Below, in pieces: positions 1 to 8,121 of a stretch of DNA of 64,000 bases; the stretch's first letter is position 1, and each line of letters opens with the position of its first letter. Under the pieces are notes generated by a model. It searched no databases. It was given only the letters and a program-made list of their open reading frames with translations, and was not told the DNA's origin. The DNA is from Bacteroidota bacterium. Lineage in GTDB: Bacteria; Bacteroidota; Bacteroidia; Flavobacteriales; Flavobacteriaceae. A program made the translations under genes and the position numbers. The stretch spans positions 1 to 64,000 of the forward strand of contig JAJRRO010000093.1 in NCBI GenBank assembly GCA_024279425.1. The letters are read 5' to 3'.

Positions 1-1
1 A

Positions 2-262
2 CTGTCACCAAGTTTCTCGATTTTTGGCCATGCCCCCACGAGGGAGTTTTATTCCCCGAAATATGATGCGAATTTCGAAGGGCAGGACGTTCCCGACTAT
101 CGCGCCACTCTGTACTGGAATCCTTCTTTTACTACTGATAGCAATGGGAATGCCTCTTTGATTTTTTATAATTCTGATAATGCCAAACAACTCCAAGTGG
201 ACATTGAGGGACTGTCGGAATATGGAACTCCAGGAGCCTATCTAAATACTTTTGGACAATAA
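2..262 (+). CDS. C-terminal fragment of a TonB-plug/MG2-type surface protein (5' end outside window)
   Basis: Open from the window edge in frame 2 to TAA at 260-262, 86 codons, no start visible. The motif REFYSPKYD, then YRATLYWNP, TD..GNASLIFYNSD and a final EG......G.PG segment match the C-terminal end of large Bacteroidota envelope proteins that combine MG2/carboxypeptidase-regulatory beta domains with a TonB receptor plug-like domain. The family is thought to be cell-envelope associated, with no settled function. It converges with dprA downstream. The identification is from C-terminal motifs only, so the family is likely but the exact protein is not. Confidence 0.7.
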   Translation: MSPSFSIFGHAPTREFYSPKYDANFEGQDVPDYRATLYWNPSFTTDSNGNASLIFYNSDNAKQLQVDIEGLSEYGTPGAYLNTFGQ

Positions 263-540
263 AATTGAGTTTTAGGAAAATCCCTTAAACCAACTATTGG
301 GTTTGTTGTATGAACTATTGAGGAGGATGCTTTAAGTCAACACTAGTGATTTTCGGTTGCATTTGGACGATGAAGTACTACAATAATGACCAAACGACCA
401 GTTCACGAATCATTTACAAACCATATGTCGGCGTGTGATCACTAAAATTATTGTATAAAATACGGATTTCTGGTTCGCTTAAGTCTAAATCTGTTTGAAT
501 TCTTATAAAAACCTCTCGGCTATAACCACCGTGACAGACC

Positions 541-1644
541 CTATATCGCCTCAAACAATTTTCCGGGCAACGGTCGAATCGCCCCTTTCATTTCCATGTT
601 CAGGAGGGTAGAGGAAACCTTAAAAATGGGCAATTGACAATCTAAGGCAATACTATCCAACAATTGCTTTCCCCCTCTCTGTAAATACTGATAAATAGAT
701 TTCTCGACATCATCCAATTCAATGAACAATTGTTTTTGTATGGCTTTTGTTTCTTTTTGTTCCAACTCCCAACCTAACAGATATATAAGATCGGCTGCCG
801 AAGTCAACATATGTGCCTTTTGCTGCTTGATCAAATTATTGCATCCCGTACTATATTTGTCGTGGGCACGGCCTGGTACTGCAAATACCTCCCGATCATA
901 ACTATTTGCAATATCCGCCGTCACTAGGCTCCCTCCTTTTGCCGCAGATTCTATAACAATTGTGGCTTCACTCATTCCGGCAATAATTCGGTTCCGTTTT
1001 AGAAAATTTTCCCGGTCGGGACTACTAGTACTCCAAAATTCAGTCATGAAGCCCCCTCTTTTCTCAACCTCAGTAGTGTATTTTGAATGTACTTTCGGAT
1101 ACGTCTGATTTAGTCCGTGTGCCAAACATCCTATAGTCTGTAGACCATGTTTAACGGCTGTTTTCTGGGCACATATGTCAACTCCATAAGCGAATCCACT
1201 TATAACAATAGGGTCCAATAGCGCTAACTCCTCAACAAGCCGTTCACAAAAAGCCATCCCATAACCTGTTATATTGCGGGTACCCACAATACTGATAATC
1301 TTGTGGTCCTCAAGATCGATAGTACCTCTTTTAAACAACAATAAGGGCCCATCAATACAATGTTTTAGATATTTGGGATAGGCTGCATCCGTAAAGTAAC
1401 AATAGCCAATGTCATTGTCCCGGATATATCTCAATTCATCTTCTGCTGCCTCAATATGCTCAGAATCCTTTAGACCTTGAATGGTAAAAGAGCCAATACC
1501 ATCGATTTTTAGGAGGTTCTGCAACTTATCGTCAAAAACCGCCGATGCACTACCACAATGCGCAATCAATTTTTTAGCAGTGATATCCCCAATATTAGGA
1601 ATGCTTTGCAACCTAAGAACTGCAATCAATTCATCTGTAGTCAT
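541..1644 (-). CDS. dprA: DNA-processing protein DprA (Smf)
   Basis: Binds single-stranded DNA entering during natural transformation and loads RecA. The 367 residues match the family length. An N-terminal helix-hairpin-helix/SAM-like part (about 1-75, with IPNIGDITAKKL) precedes the Rossmann-like core: IVGTRNITGYG, ISGFAYGVDICAQ, RNRIIAGMSEATIVIESAAKGGSLVTA in pieces, and FAVPGRAHDKYSTGCN. A C-terminal winged-helix-like tail (about 305-367) follows. The ATG at 1644 is the natural start. It is divergent from the HU/SPOR gene across about 100 bp, and both encode DNA- or envelope-linked functions. No other competence gene is next to it. Confidence 0.96.
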   Translation of the reverse strand: MTTDELIAVLRLQSIPNIGDITAKKLIAHCGSASAVFDDKLQNLLKIDGIGSFTIQGLKDSEHIEAAEDELRYIRDNDIGYCYFTDAAYPKYLKHCIDGPLLLFKRGTIDLEDHKIISIVGTRNITGYGMAFCERLVEELALLDPIVISGFAYGVDICAQKTAVKHGLQTIGCLAHGLNQTYPKVHSKYTTEVEKRGGFMTEFWSTSSPDRENFLKRNRIIAGMSEATIVIESAAKGGSLVTADIANSYDREVFAVPGRAHDKYSTGCNNLIKQQKAHMLTSAADLIYLLGWELEQKETKAIQKQLFIELDDVEKSIYQYLQRGGKQLLDSIALDCQLPIFKVSSTLLNMEMKGAIRPLPGKLFEAI

Positions 1645-1748
1645 TTATAATTAGTGTTTAGTTATCCACAAAATACATAAAATATAATGTTAATAAAAAG
1701 TGGCGCCATACCTATTGACACGCTGATTTTTTTATAATATTTGTTAAC

Positions 1749-2708
1749 ATGGTATTGGAGCATTATATATCCGATTTACTTTATAGATACAACTGTGTTG
1801 TAGTGCCGGGTTTTGGTGCGTTCTTATCCCAACTTAGATCAGCAACCATAAACGAGAACACCAATTCTTTTTACCCTCCCTCGAAAACATTGTCATTTAA
1901 TGGGCAATTAACATCCAATGATGGATTGTTGATTGCCCATATGGCCGAGATTGAAAGGACTTCCTATGAAGACATGTTACAAATTGTAACTGAGGAGGTA
2001 GAGGTATGGAAAAAAGCGTTACATCGAGGAGAACGTCTTTCTTTTGAGAACATTGGTGAACTAAAATTTAATGCACAAGGAAAAATACAGTTTCAGCCTT
2101 CATATCAGGTCAATCATTTAACTTCTTCATTCGGATTGTCATCTTTTGTATCGACGCCAGTCACAAGGGAGGTTTTGAAAAAGGAAGTTGTTGCATTGGA
2201 GGAAAAGGTGCCTTTTATAATTACGCCCGAGCAAAGACGTGAATCAAGCTCGACCATAAGGTCTTATTTAAAGTATGCTGCGGTCATTCTTTTAGCATTT
2301 TCAACAGGATTAACAGGTTACAGGTTTTTCAATGAGACCATAAACAATCAACAATTGGTGGTGGAAAAAGCCCAGAAAGAAGTTTCCAAGAGCATTCAAG
2401 AAGCCACTTTTTTTAATACCGCCCCTTTGGAACTGCCCACATTGAATTTAAAGGTACTTATAAAAACCCCAAAGCAGGGCATACATCACATTGTGGCCGG
2501 TGCTTTTAGGTTTAAGGAGAATGCCGATCGGAAGATTAGACAACTTAAACGAAAAGGATTTGTTGCCGCCACCTATTTTGGCACAAATGAACATGGCCTT
2601 CATATGGTGACATACAGTAGTCATAGCGATGCAAATGAGGCCTTGCAGACTCTTAGGCAAATAAAAAGAACCCATTCAAGGGATGCATGGCTGAAATCAG
2701 TCAGATAG
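1749..2708 (+). CDS. HU-CCDC81-like and SPOR domain membrane protein
   Basis: A 319-residue protein. Residues 1-125 resemble the paired HU-like fold of the CCDC81 type found in Bacteroidota (YISDLLYRYNCVVVPGFGAF; SFENIGELKFNAQGKIQF). A single membrane segment lies at about 172-190, and a C-terminal SPOR-like domain at about 245-319 (IHHIVAGAFRFKENADRKIR...GFVAATYFG). SPOR domains bind denuded glycan strands of septal peptidoglycan, so the likely topology is cytoplasmic N-terminus and periplasmic SPOR. I infer a role linking a cytoplasmic or nucleoid partner to the cell wall, probably at division sites. The ATG at 1749 has no competing start. The gene is divergent from dprA. Confidence 0.85.
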   Translation: MVLEHYISDLLYRYNCVVVPGFGAFLSQLRSATINENTNSFYPPSKTLSFNGQLTSNDGLLIAHMAEIERTSYEDMLQIVTEEVEVWKKALHRGERLSFENIGELKFNAQGKIQFQPSYQVNHLTSSFGLSSFVSTPVTREVLKKEVVALEEKVPFIITPEQRRESSSTIRSYLKYAAVILLAFSTGLTGYRFFNETINNQQLVVEKAQKEVSKSIQEATFFNTAPLELPTLNLKVLIKTPKQGIHHIVAGAFRFKENADRKIRQLKRKGFVAATYFGTNEHGLHMVTYSSHSDANEALQTLRQIKRTHSRDAWLKSVR

Positions 2709-2759
2709 TTGATTTATCACGTTAGAGCCAGTTATGACATATGTCAATTATTTTATTAT

Positions 2760-2895
2760 GTCCCTTTTTACGCACAACTTCGTTAAAATTTTGAACCATA
2801 GCCCTGCTATGCTTAAAAATTTCGCCTCGTTTTGCCTCAAAAATCGCCTGTAATAATTCTAATCACATATTTCAAAACAGGCTCTTACCTTCTTT
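2760..2895. repeat. candidate dispersed intergenic repeat with small hairpin
   Basis: The gap between the HU/SPOR gene and the thioesterase holds non-coding sequence with a perfect short inverted repeat (CATAGC...GCTATG near 2797-2811) and the unusual string CGCCTCGTTTTGCCTCAAAA. Its texture resembles repeated intergenic sequences of marine Flavobacteriaceae as I remember them. No second copy occurs in this window, so repeat status is unproven. Confidence 0.3.
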
Positions 2896-2925
2896 CAATA
2901 AAGTATCTTTACCCAAAAGTTGATT

Positions 2926-3441
2926 ATGCAATCCAAAAATCCCAGCGAATCACGCACGGTAATGACAGATATGGTACTTCCCAGTGAGACCAATCCCTTG
3001 AACAATCTCTTTGGAGGTGAGCTATTGGCACGAATGGATAGGGCGGCCAGTATCGCTGCCGGACGGCACAGCCGGCGTATTACGGTTACGGCTTCGGTGA
3101 ACCATGTTGCTTTTAATCAAGCCGTTCCTTTAGGCAGCGTGGTTACTGTTGAGGCTAAGGTATCCAGAGCTTTTAATACTTCAATGGAGGTATATATAGA
3201 TGTTTGGGTAGAAGATCGTTATAATGGAACGCGTTCTAAAGCCAATGAGGCGATTTACACCTTTGTGGCTGTTGATGAAACTGGAAGGCCAACTGAAGTT
3301 CCTGCAATTAAACCGGTAACAGCATTGGAAACGGAACGTTTTGATGCCGCTCTACGGAGAAAACAACTTAGTCTTGTGCTAGCAGGCAAGATGAAACCTA
3401 ACGAAGCTACTGAGCTTAGAGCTTTGTTCATGGATGATTAG
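2926..3441 (+). CDS. Acyl-CoA thioesterase, hotdog fold (YciA/BACH type)
   Basis: Hydrolyses acyl-CoA to free fatty acid and CoA in the cytoplasm. The 171-residue single hotdog domain carries the characteristic NPLNNLFGGELLARMDRAA helix segment with its conserved Asn, Gly-Gly and Asp, then ASVNHVAFNQAVPLGSVVT. A TTG at 2920 could extend it by two residues, but the ATG at 2926 is preferred. It converges with the aldo/keto reductase. The substrate chain length cannot be told from sequence. Confidence 0.9.
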   Translation: MQSKNPSESRTVMTDMVLPSETNPLNNLFGGELLARMDRAASIAAGRHSRRITVTASVNHVAFNQAVPLGSVVTVEAKVSRAFNTSMEVYIDVWVEDRYNGTRSKANEAIYTFVAVDETGRPTEVPAIKPVTALETERFDAALRRKQLSLVLAGKMKPNEATELRALFMDD

Positions 3442-3458
3442 CAATTACCGTATTCGGT

Positions 3459-4307
3459 TTAAAAATCAAAAGCATCAGGATCAGGACCAAATCTTTTTCC
3501 TTTTTCCAGACTATCCAAATGGGCTACATCTTCATCGGAAAGTTCAAAATCAAAAATAGCCGCATTGGCTTCTATCCGCTCCTTTTTAGAGGATTTGGGA
3601 ATAGTAATCACTCCTTTTTGCAGATCCCAACGAAGAACAATCTGAGCGACCGATTTACTATACTTTAGGGCCATTTCCTTTAAGCTACCCACATCAAAAA
3701 TTCGGCCTTGCATCATAGGTGACCAAGCCTCATACTGAATTTTATGGGCTCCGCAATAGTCTAATAAATCTTGTTGTACCAGATACGGATGAAACTCCAT
3801 TTGATTTACCATCGGAACAATTTCGGCGGTTTCCAATACATCTTCCAAATGATGTTGCAAAAAATTGCTTACACCTATCGCCCTGACTTTCTTTTCTTTG
3901 TACAATTGTTCCAATGCACGCCAAGATTCCTTGTATTTACCCTTTACTGGCCAATGGATAAGATACAAATCCAGGTAATCCAAGTCTAATCGCTTCAAAC
4001 TATCATTAAAGGCCCTCAAAGTACTTTTATACCCTTGGTCTGCGTTCCAAACCTTGCTAACGGCAAAAATGTCTTCTCTTTTGACTCCGCTTTGTTTAAT
4101 TCCTTCTCCAACACCTTCCTCATTGGCGTATATCGAGGCCGTATCAATATGTCTGTATCCGGCATCAACAGCCCATTTTATGGCATCGATAACTTCTTGC
4201 CCATCTTCTGATAAATAAACCCCCAAACCAAAATAGGGCATTTTTACCCCGTTATGCAATTCAAATGTTCCTTTAATATCTGTAATAACCTTGTTTTTTT
4301 TTGCCAT
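3459..4307 (-). CDS. Aldo/keto reductase
   Basis: NAD(P)H-dependent carbonyl reductase of the single-domain TIM-barrel AKR family. The tetrad is visible: Asp in HIDTASIYANEEGVG, Tyr six residues later, Lys in VSKVWNAD and His in LIHWPVKG. The cofactor-binding C-terminal strand contains ITIPKSSKKERIEAN. A GTG at 4316 would abut the stop of the upstream gene, but the ATG at 4307 gives the usual MAKKNK start and a 9-nt gap. It is probably the last gene of the dut-TPR-DUF4292-envC run by position. Substrate unknown. Confidence 0.93.
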   Translation of the reverse strand: MAKKNKVITDIKGTFELHNGVKMPYFGLGVYLSEDGQEVIDAIKWAVDAGYRHIDTASIYANEEGVGEGIKQSGVKREDIFAVSKVWNADQGYKSTLRAFNDSLKRLDLDYLDLYLIHWPVKGKYKESWRALEQLYKEKKVRAIGVSNFLQHHLEDVLETAEIVPMVNQMEFHPYLVQQDLLDYCGAHKIQYEAWSPMMQGRIFDVGSLKEMALKYSKSVAQIVLRWDLQKGVITIPKSSKKERIEANAAIFDFELSDEDVAHLDSLEKGKRFGPDPDAFDF

Positions 4308-4316
4308 TTTTAACAC

Positions 4317-5558
4317 TTATAGTTGGTATACCCATTCTTCAGGGTTCAATTTAGATGTATCTCTGTAAAGGTAAAATTTTAGACGTGTCTGCCCATTAGA
4401 CCGATTGGTATATACTTCGCCCAGTTCTGTTTTTAAGATTACCCTGTCCCCTTTCTTGACATATATATCAGACAAGTTATAATAGGTGCTTATAAAGTTG
4501 CCGTGTTTTACTGTAACACCTTTATTACCCCCTGGTACAGAGAGTATAGCAATAACTTCTCCTTCGAAAATGGCCCTCGCCTTTGCGCCCTGGTCCGTTG
4601 CGATTATCACCCCATTGCTTTGGTGTTTAATGCCTGGATACACGGCATCCTTATACACGCCAAAACCCTGACTTTTTATCCCTTTCTCCACTGGCCAAAT
4701 CAGTTTACCTTTATTTGCCAAAAAATTATTGGCGACCAAGGCCGCCTCAGGAGTAAGGATAAATTTGTTTGAAACTGCATTTTTTGCTTTTCCTGCGCCT
4801 GCTTTTTTATTTGAAGCAGCAATAGCACTCCGAATCAATCTTTCAATTTGTCGATCTATTTTTCTTGCTTCCTTCTTTTTCTTTTGGATGGCAGATGCAT
4901 ATTTACTCTCATTTTGTCGTATGCTTCCCAATAATTCCTTTTGGGATTTCATTTCTTTCATCAATTGAGCCTTTGCACTATTGTTGAGCGTAATCAATTG
5001 ATCTTTTCCCTTTCGTTGTGCGGTCAACTCAATATTCAACTTAGTCAATTCCCCTGTTTTAACCATAATTTGCTCCCCTTGCTCTTTACGGTACTGCGTA
5101 TACTGCTTAATATATTGCATTCGCTTAAAAGCTTGAAAAAAGTTCTCGGATGACAACAGGAACATTATCCGACTTTGCTGTGATTTATTTTGATACGATT
5201 TTTGGATCATCGTCCCGTATTCCTCTCTTAGTAATTTTAGGTCATCCCTTAATTTTGTAATGTTTCTGATGTTGGCATTGATCTGTCTATTCAGTAAATT
5301 GGATTGTTGATTGGTGACACGAATCAATTGTTGCCGAACATTTATTTTTCTGTCCAATGCCTCCATTTGATCAAGAACATTTCCCTTTTCCCTTTTTTCG
5401 GCGAAAAGTAGACGATTAATTTCCTGTATCTCCTTTTGCAGTTGTTCCCGTTTGGCTTCCAAGGACTTTTGTTCATTCGTTTGGGCATAGGTATCCTGAA
5501 CGGAAACACCACTCAAAAAAATGAACAAGCAAGCAATATATAGATATCTACAGAGCAT
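4317..5558 (-). CDS. EnvC-like murein hydrolase activator with degenerate M23/LytM domain
   Basis: A 413-residue exported protein. The signal peptide (about 1-25, ending near DTYAQ) is followed by a long coiled coil (about 28-250, rich in Lys, Glu and Gln) and a C-terminal M23/LytM domain (about 290-413). The zinc and catalytic positions are eroded. HQSNGVIIA keeps His, but the usual Asp of HxxxD is not in place. The normally HLHFE-like strand reads RLKFYLYRD. This pattern fits the EnvC class, which activates amidases rather than cutting wall itself. The start overlaps the end of the DUF4292 gene by 11 nt, so translation is probably coupled. Confidence 0.88.
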   Translation of the reverse strand: MLCRYLYIACLFIFLSGVSVQDTYAQTNEQKSLEAKREQLQKEIQEINRLLFAEKREKGNVLDQMEALDRKINVRQQLIRVTNQQSNLLNRQINANIRNITKLRDDLKLLREEYGTMIQKSYQNKSQQSRIMFLLSSENFFQAFKRMQYIKQYTQYRKEQGEQIMVKTGELTKLNIELTAQRKGKDQLITLNNSAKAQLMKEMKSQKELLGSIRQNESKYASAIQKKKKEARKIDRQIERLIRSAIAASNKKAGAGKAKNAVSNKFILTPEAALVANNFLANKGKLIWPVEKGIKSQGFGVYKDAVYPGIKHQSNGVIIATDQGAKARAIFEGEVIAILSVPGGNKGVTVKHGNFISTYYNLSDIYVKKGDRVILKTELGEVYTNRSNGQTRLKFYLYRDTSKLNPEEWVYQL

Positions 5559-6333
5559 TTGTGTCTAATACAATCTTTTTAAAACCTTTTGGTATTTTGT
5601 AAGGAAACCTCAATGCCCTATTAAATTCAATACTACGATAATCCAAGCTGATTTCGTTCTTCGTATTGGCCTCTATAGCAGTTATCACTACCTCATTGGG
5701 CAAAACCTTTTCATTGATTTGTTGATACTCCTTATATTCAATATCCAACACCCTTTTTCTTAAAGGTTGGGATAATTGCTGCGTGGAAATCTTGAAATTA
5801 TGCGGATCAATCCTGTATAACGTCTTGAACAGGGCCAATGGCTTCTTTGGCTTTAGTACATAGTCAGAACCAGTTATCATAACGTCATACTTAGCATCTC
5901 TTAAGTCAAACAATGCTTGCCCCAGCAATAGATTTTGTACTTTTTCAAAATTAAGCTCAATTCCCAACATATTACTCAGGTAAGAAAAGTCCCCATCAAA
6001 ATATTCGTTTTGGAGTTTATTGTAGAAAGTAACCCTGTTAGGAGTAACATAGGCCTTTATAATTCCTAAGGGAGCACTGATCCAAATGGCCTTGTCTTTT
6101 TGCATTCGTAAACTTACGGTAACACTTTTTGAAGATTCCCCATCAAAATATTCGATTTTCATTCTACCGCGTAGGGTTTTGAAATTCATTTGATTTTGAT
6201 AGTGTGTACGGATAATTGCCCTTGCAGACATATCTTTATCGATCGAACCATCAATAGCCAGCTTTTTGGATTTACAGGAAATTACAAGTAGAATAAAAAA
6301 ACTGATACATGCCAATCGAATTGCCTTAGTCAT
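5548..6333 (-). CDS. DUF4292 lipoprotein
   Basis: A 261-residue predicted lipoprotein. The hydrophobic leader ends in a lipobox (LLVISC, Cys about residue 20). The body matches the Bacteroidota DUF4292 family, with ARAIIRTHYQNQMNFKTLRGRMKIEYFDG near the start and IWISAPLGIIKAYVTP. The family has a LolA/LolB-like look (a beta-rich sheet that could hold lipid). That function is an inference. It sits between a TPR protein (4-nt gap) and the EnvC-like protein (11-nt overlap), an arrangement I recognise from other Flavobacteriaceae and one that suggests a joint envelope role. Confidence 0.85.
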   Translation of the reverse strand: MTKAIRLACISFFILLVISCKSKKLAIDGSIDKDMSARAIIRTHYQNQMNFKTLRGRMKIEYFDGESSKSVTVSLRMQKDKAIWISAPLGIIKAYVTPNRVTFYNKLQNEYFDGDFSYLSNMLGIELNFEKVQNLLLGQALFDLRDAKYDVMITGSDYVLKPKKPLALFKTLYRIDPHNFKISTQQLSQPLRKRVLDIEYKEYQQINEKVLPNEVVITAIEANTKNEISLDYRSIEFNRALRFPYKIPKGFKKIVLDTNAL

Positions 6334-6337
6334 ATTT

Positions 6338-7270
6338 TTAGAACCCGGATTTTATCATACGAAGATACATATTTGCCTTGGAAGAATTATTCAATGCCGT
6401 ATGTGCATCCGCCAATTCCTGATATATTTTATTTAATAAGGGAACATCTTCCAGTGTATAATCCAATGCTGTTTCCAATGCTTCAATGGCCTCTCTGTGT
6501 TTAGCTTTTTTATTGAATACATACCCTTGAGCATAATAAAAATAAGGTTGGGAAGGATAGTTTTCCAATGCCTCGTTGTTAACCTGTTCTAAGGTTGACA
6601 GGTCATTTTCGATTAGTAGATTAGATATACGGGCCTTTAGCTCTTCTAATGGATTTGTCTTAATATCTTGAGCGCTCTGAGTCTCTTCTTTTTGAGTATT
6701 TAATCTAATTTTCTTTACCGAATCATTGATTTTTGAGGATAATTCCTCTGTAAAAGAAGATTTTCTAATGTCATTGATTACATTTAAGGCCCTTTCATAG
6801 TTCTTTTGCTTGAAGTAAATAAGTGCTAGGTTTTCCCTGAGTTTAGCATTATCAAAAAGAATATCAGCCTTAACCTGATCCAATGAACCTCCTTGCACTT
6901 GCATAATCGTTACCAAGGTATTCAGATACCATTGGTTTTCGGGCTCGGACAACAATGCGGTAATGGCATATTCTTGAGCACTGATATATTGTTTGTCCAA
7001 CAGATATGCTTTGGCCAATTCAAAATCAATTACACTATTGTTTGCATCAAGTAATTTACACTCCAAGAAAAGATTAATAGCCTTGTCATAGTTTTCTATT
7101 CCCTTTTGTTTTAGGGCCTCAAAAAAGTACTCTTGGAAGGTGTCTGAGTATTCCTCAAGATAAACCTCTGCACTTTCCTCAATCTGCATTGGTTCTTCTT
7201 GGGCGCTACTATTGATAGGAGCTAAAACCAATCCTATAATAAGCAACATTATCTTTAGTAAACTTTCCAT
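6338..7270 (-). CDS. Secreted tetratricopeptide-repeat protein
   Basis: A 310-residue protein with an N-terminal signal peptide (about 1-23, ending SSAQ) followed by TPR-like helices: about 50-85 (FFEALKQKGIENYDKAINLF), 145-175 (LALIYFKQKNYERALNVI) and 240-300 (YYAQGYVFNKKAKHREAIEA, then LADAHTALNNSSKANMYL). It is probably periplasmic and a protein-interaction scaffold. It is 4 nt upstream of the DUF4292 gene, so co-transcribed with it and the EnvC-like gene. No enzymatic motif is present. Confidence 0.85.
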   Translation of the reverse strand: MESLLKIMLLIIGLVLAPINSSAQEEPMQIEESAEVYLEEYSDTFQEYFFEALKQKGIENYDKAINLFLECKLLDANNSVIDFELAKAYLLDKQYISAQEYAITALLSEPENQWYLNTLVTIMQVQGGSLDQVKADILFDNAKLRENLALIYFKQKNYERALNVINDIRKSSFTEELSSKINDSVKKIRLNTQKEETQSAQDIKTNPLEELKARISNLLIENDLSTLEQVNNEALENYPSQPYFYYAQGYVFNKKAKHREAIEALETALDYTLEDVPLLNKIYQELADAHTALNNSSKANMYLRMIKSGF

Positions 7271-7329
7271 TTTAAAACTTAAGAAACTTATACAAATACC
7301 CTAATAAAGAATTTCATGAAACCAACTAT

Positions 7330-7353
7330 CCCCATGGCAAGCTAAGGGGTATT
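7330..7353. repeat. REP-like palindrome, copy 1
   Basis: CCCCATGGCAAGCTAAGGGG followed by TATT. It is an imperfect palindrome centred on CAAGCT. It aligns base for base with the unit at 7455-7478 under the pattern CCCCRYRGCAAGCTRMGRGG, so the two are direct copies 125 bp apart. Confidence 0.55.
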
Positions 7354-7454
7354 TCACTGGTTTCATTTTGACCCAAATATCAAAAAACGATCTCGAAGGC
7401 TTTCGGTACCATTATTTAGATTACCATTTTCATGGGAATGACAATTTTAGGTAA

Positions 7455-7478
7455 CCCCGCAGCAAGCTGCGAGGAATT
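7455..7478. repeat. REP-like palindrome, copy 2
   Basis: CCCCGCAGCAAGCTGCGAGG followed by AATT, a better palindrome (CCGCAGC/GCTGCGAGG, one mismatch) than copy 1. It can form a strong hairpin on either strand and is followed by a T-rich stretch on the plus strand, so it might also slow transcription. Confidence 0.55.
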
Positions 7479-7601
7479 CTTTTCTATTAAACCCTATAAC
7501 GGAATAAAATCATCAATAAGTATTCCAGAGACTTTACCTTTTTTGTTAAAACACCCTTAAAGTAAATCCGAAATCACCCTGAACAGCCCATTGTACTGAA
7601 C

Positions 7602-8036
7602 TTACTTGGTTCCTGTGCTACCAAAACCGCCAGAACCCCTAGAAGTGTCTGAAAGCGCTTCTACTTGGTTCCATTCGGCACGTTCATGCTTAGCAATGAC
7701 CAATTGTGCAATGCGCTCGCCATTTTCAACGGTAAAGGCACTGTTTGATAAATTGACCAGAATAACTCCTATTTCCCCACGATAATCAGCATCTACTGTT
7801 CCAGGAGCGTTAAGTACCGTAATCCCCTTTTTGGCCGCGAGGCCACTTCTTGCTCGAACCTGAGCCTCATAACCCATGGGAAGCTCAATAAAAAGACCCG
7901 TCTTGATCACTGCTCTTTCCAAAGGAGCCAAAGTAATAGATTCCATTATGTTGGCTCTTAAATCCATCCCCGCAGATGCCTCCGTCTCATAATGTGGTAA
8001 TTCATGCCCCGATGTATTGATAATCTTTATATTCAT
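7602..8036 (-). CDS. dut: Deoxyuridine 5'-triphosphate nucleotidohydrolase (dUTPase)
   Basis: Hydrolyses dUTP to dUMP and pyrophosphate, supplying dTMP precursor and keeping uracil out of DNA. It is a trimeric enzyme of 144 residues, the normal length. Five motifs are in order: [40 protein letters not shown] and the glycine-rich [10 protein letters not shown] tail. The ATG at 8036 is clear. It lies downstream of a flippase gene and upstream of the TPR/DUF4292/EnvC group. Confidence 0.98.
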   Translation of the reverse strand: MNIKIINTSGHELPHYETEASAGMDLRANIMESITLAPLERAVIKTGLFIELPMGYEAQVRARSGLAAKKGITVLNAPGTVDADYRGEIGVILVNLSNSAFTVENGERIAQLVIAKHERAEWNQVEALSDTSRGSGGFGSTGTK

Positions 8037-8121
8037 TTTGTCTGTTGTTATTTAATTGATTTTTTAAGGTCGGAAGTGGTTCGCAATCAACTTTTCGGCA
8101 GGTATCTTGATTTGTTACAAC

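Larger units (their letters stand above)
7271..7601. other. 331-bp intergenic region with a pair of palindromic REP-like units
   Basis: No credible coding sequence on either strand. It contains two similar palindromic units (see the repeats at 7330-7353 and 7455-7478). The stretch between them has no gene-like frame. It separates dut from the TPR gene, so the two may not be one transcript. Confidence 0.6.

Noticed and set aside
287-304. Small hairpin AAACC..GGGTTT between the first partial gene and dprA as a terminator
   Set aside because: Only about 7 bp with a bulge and no T tract on either side; too weak to call.
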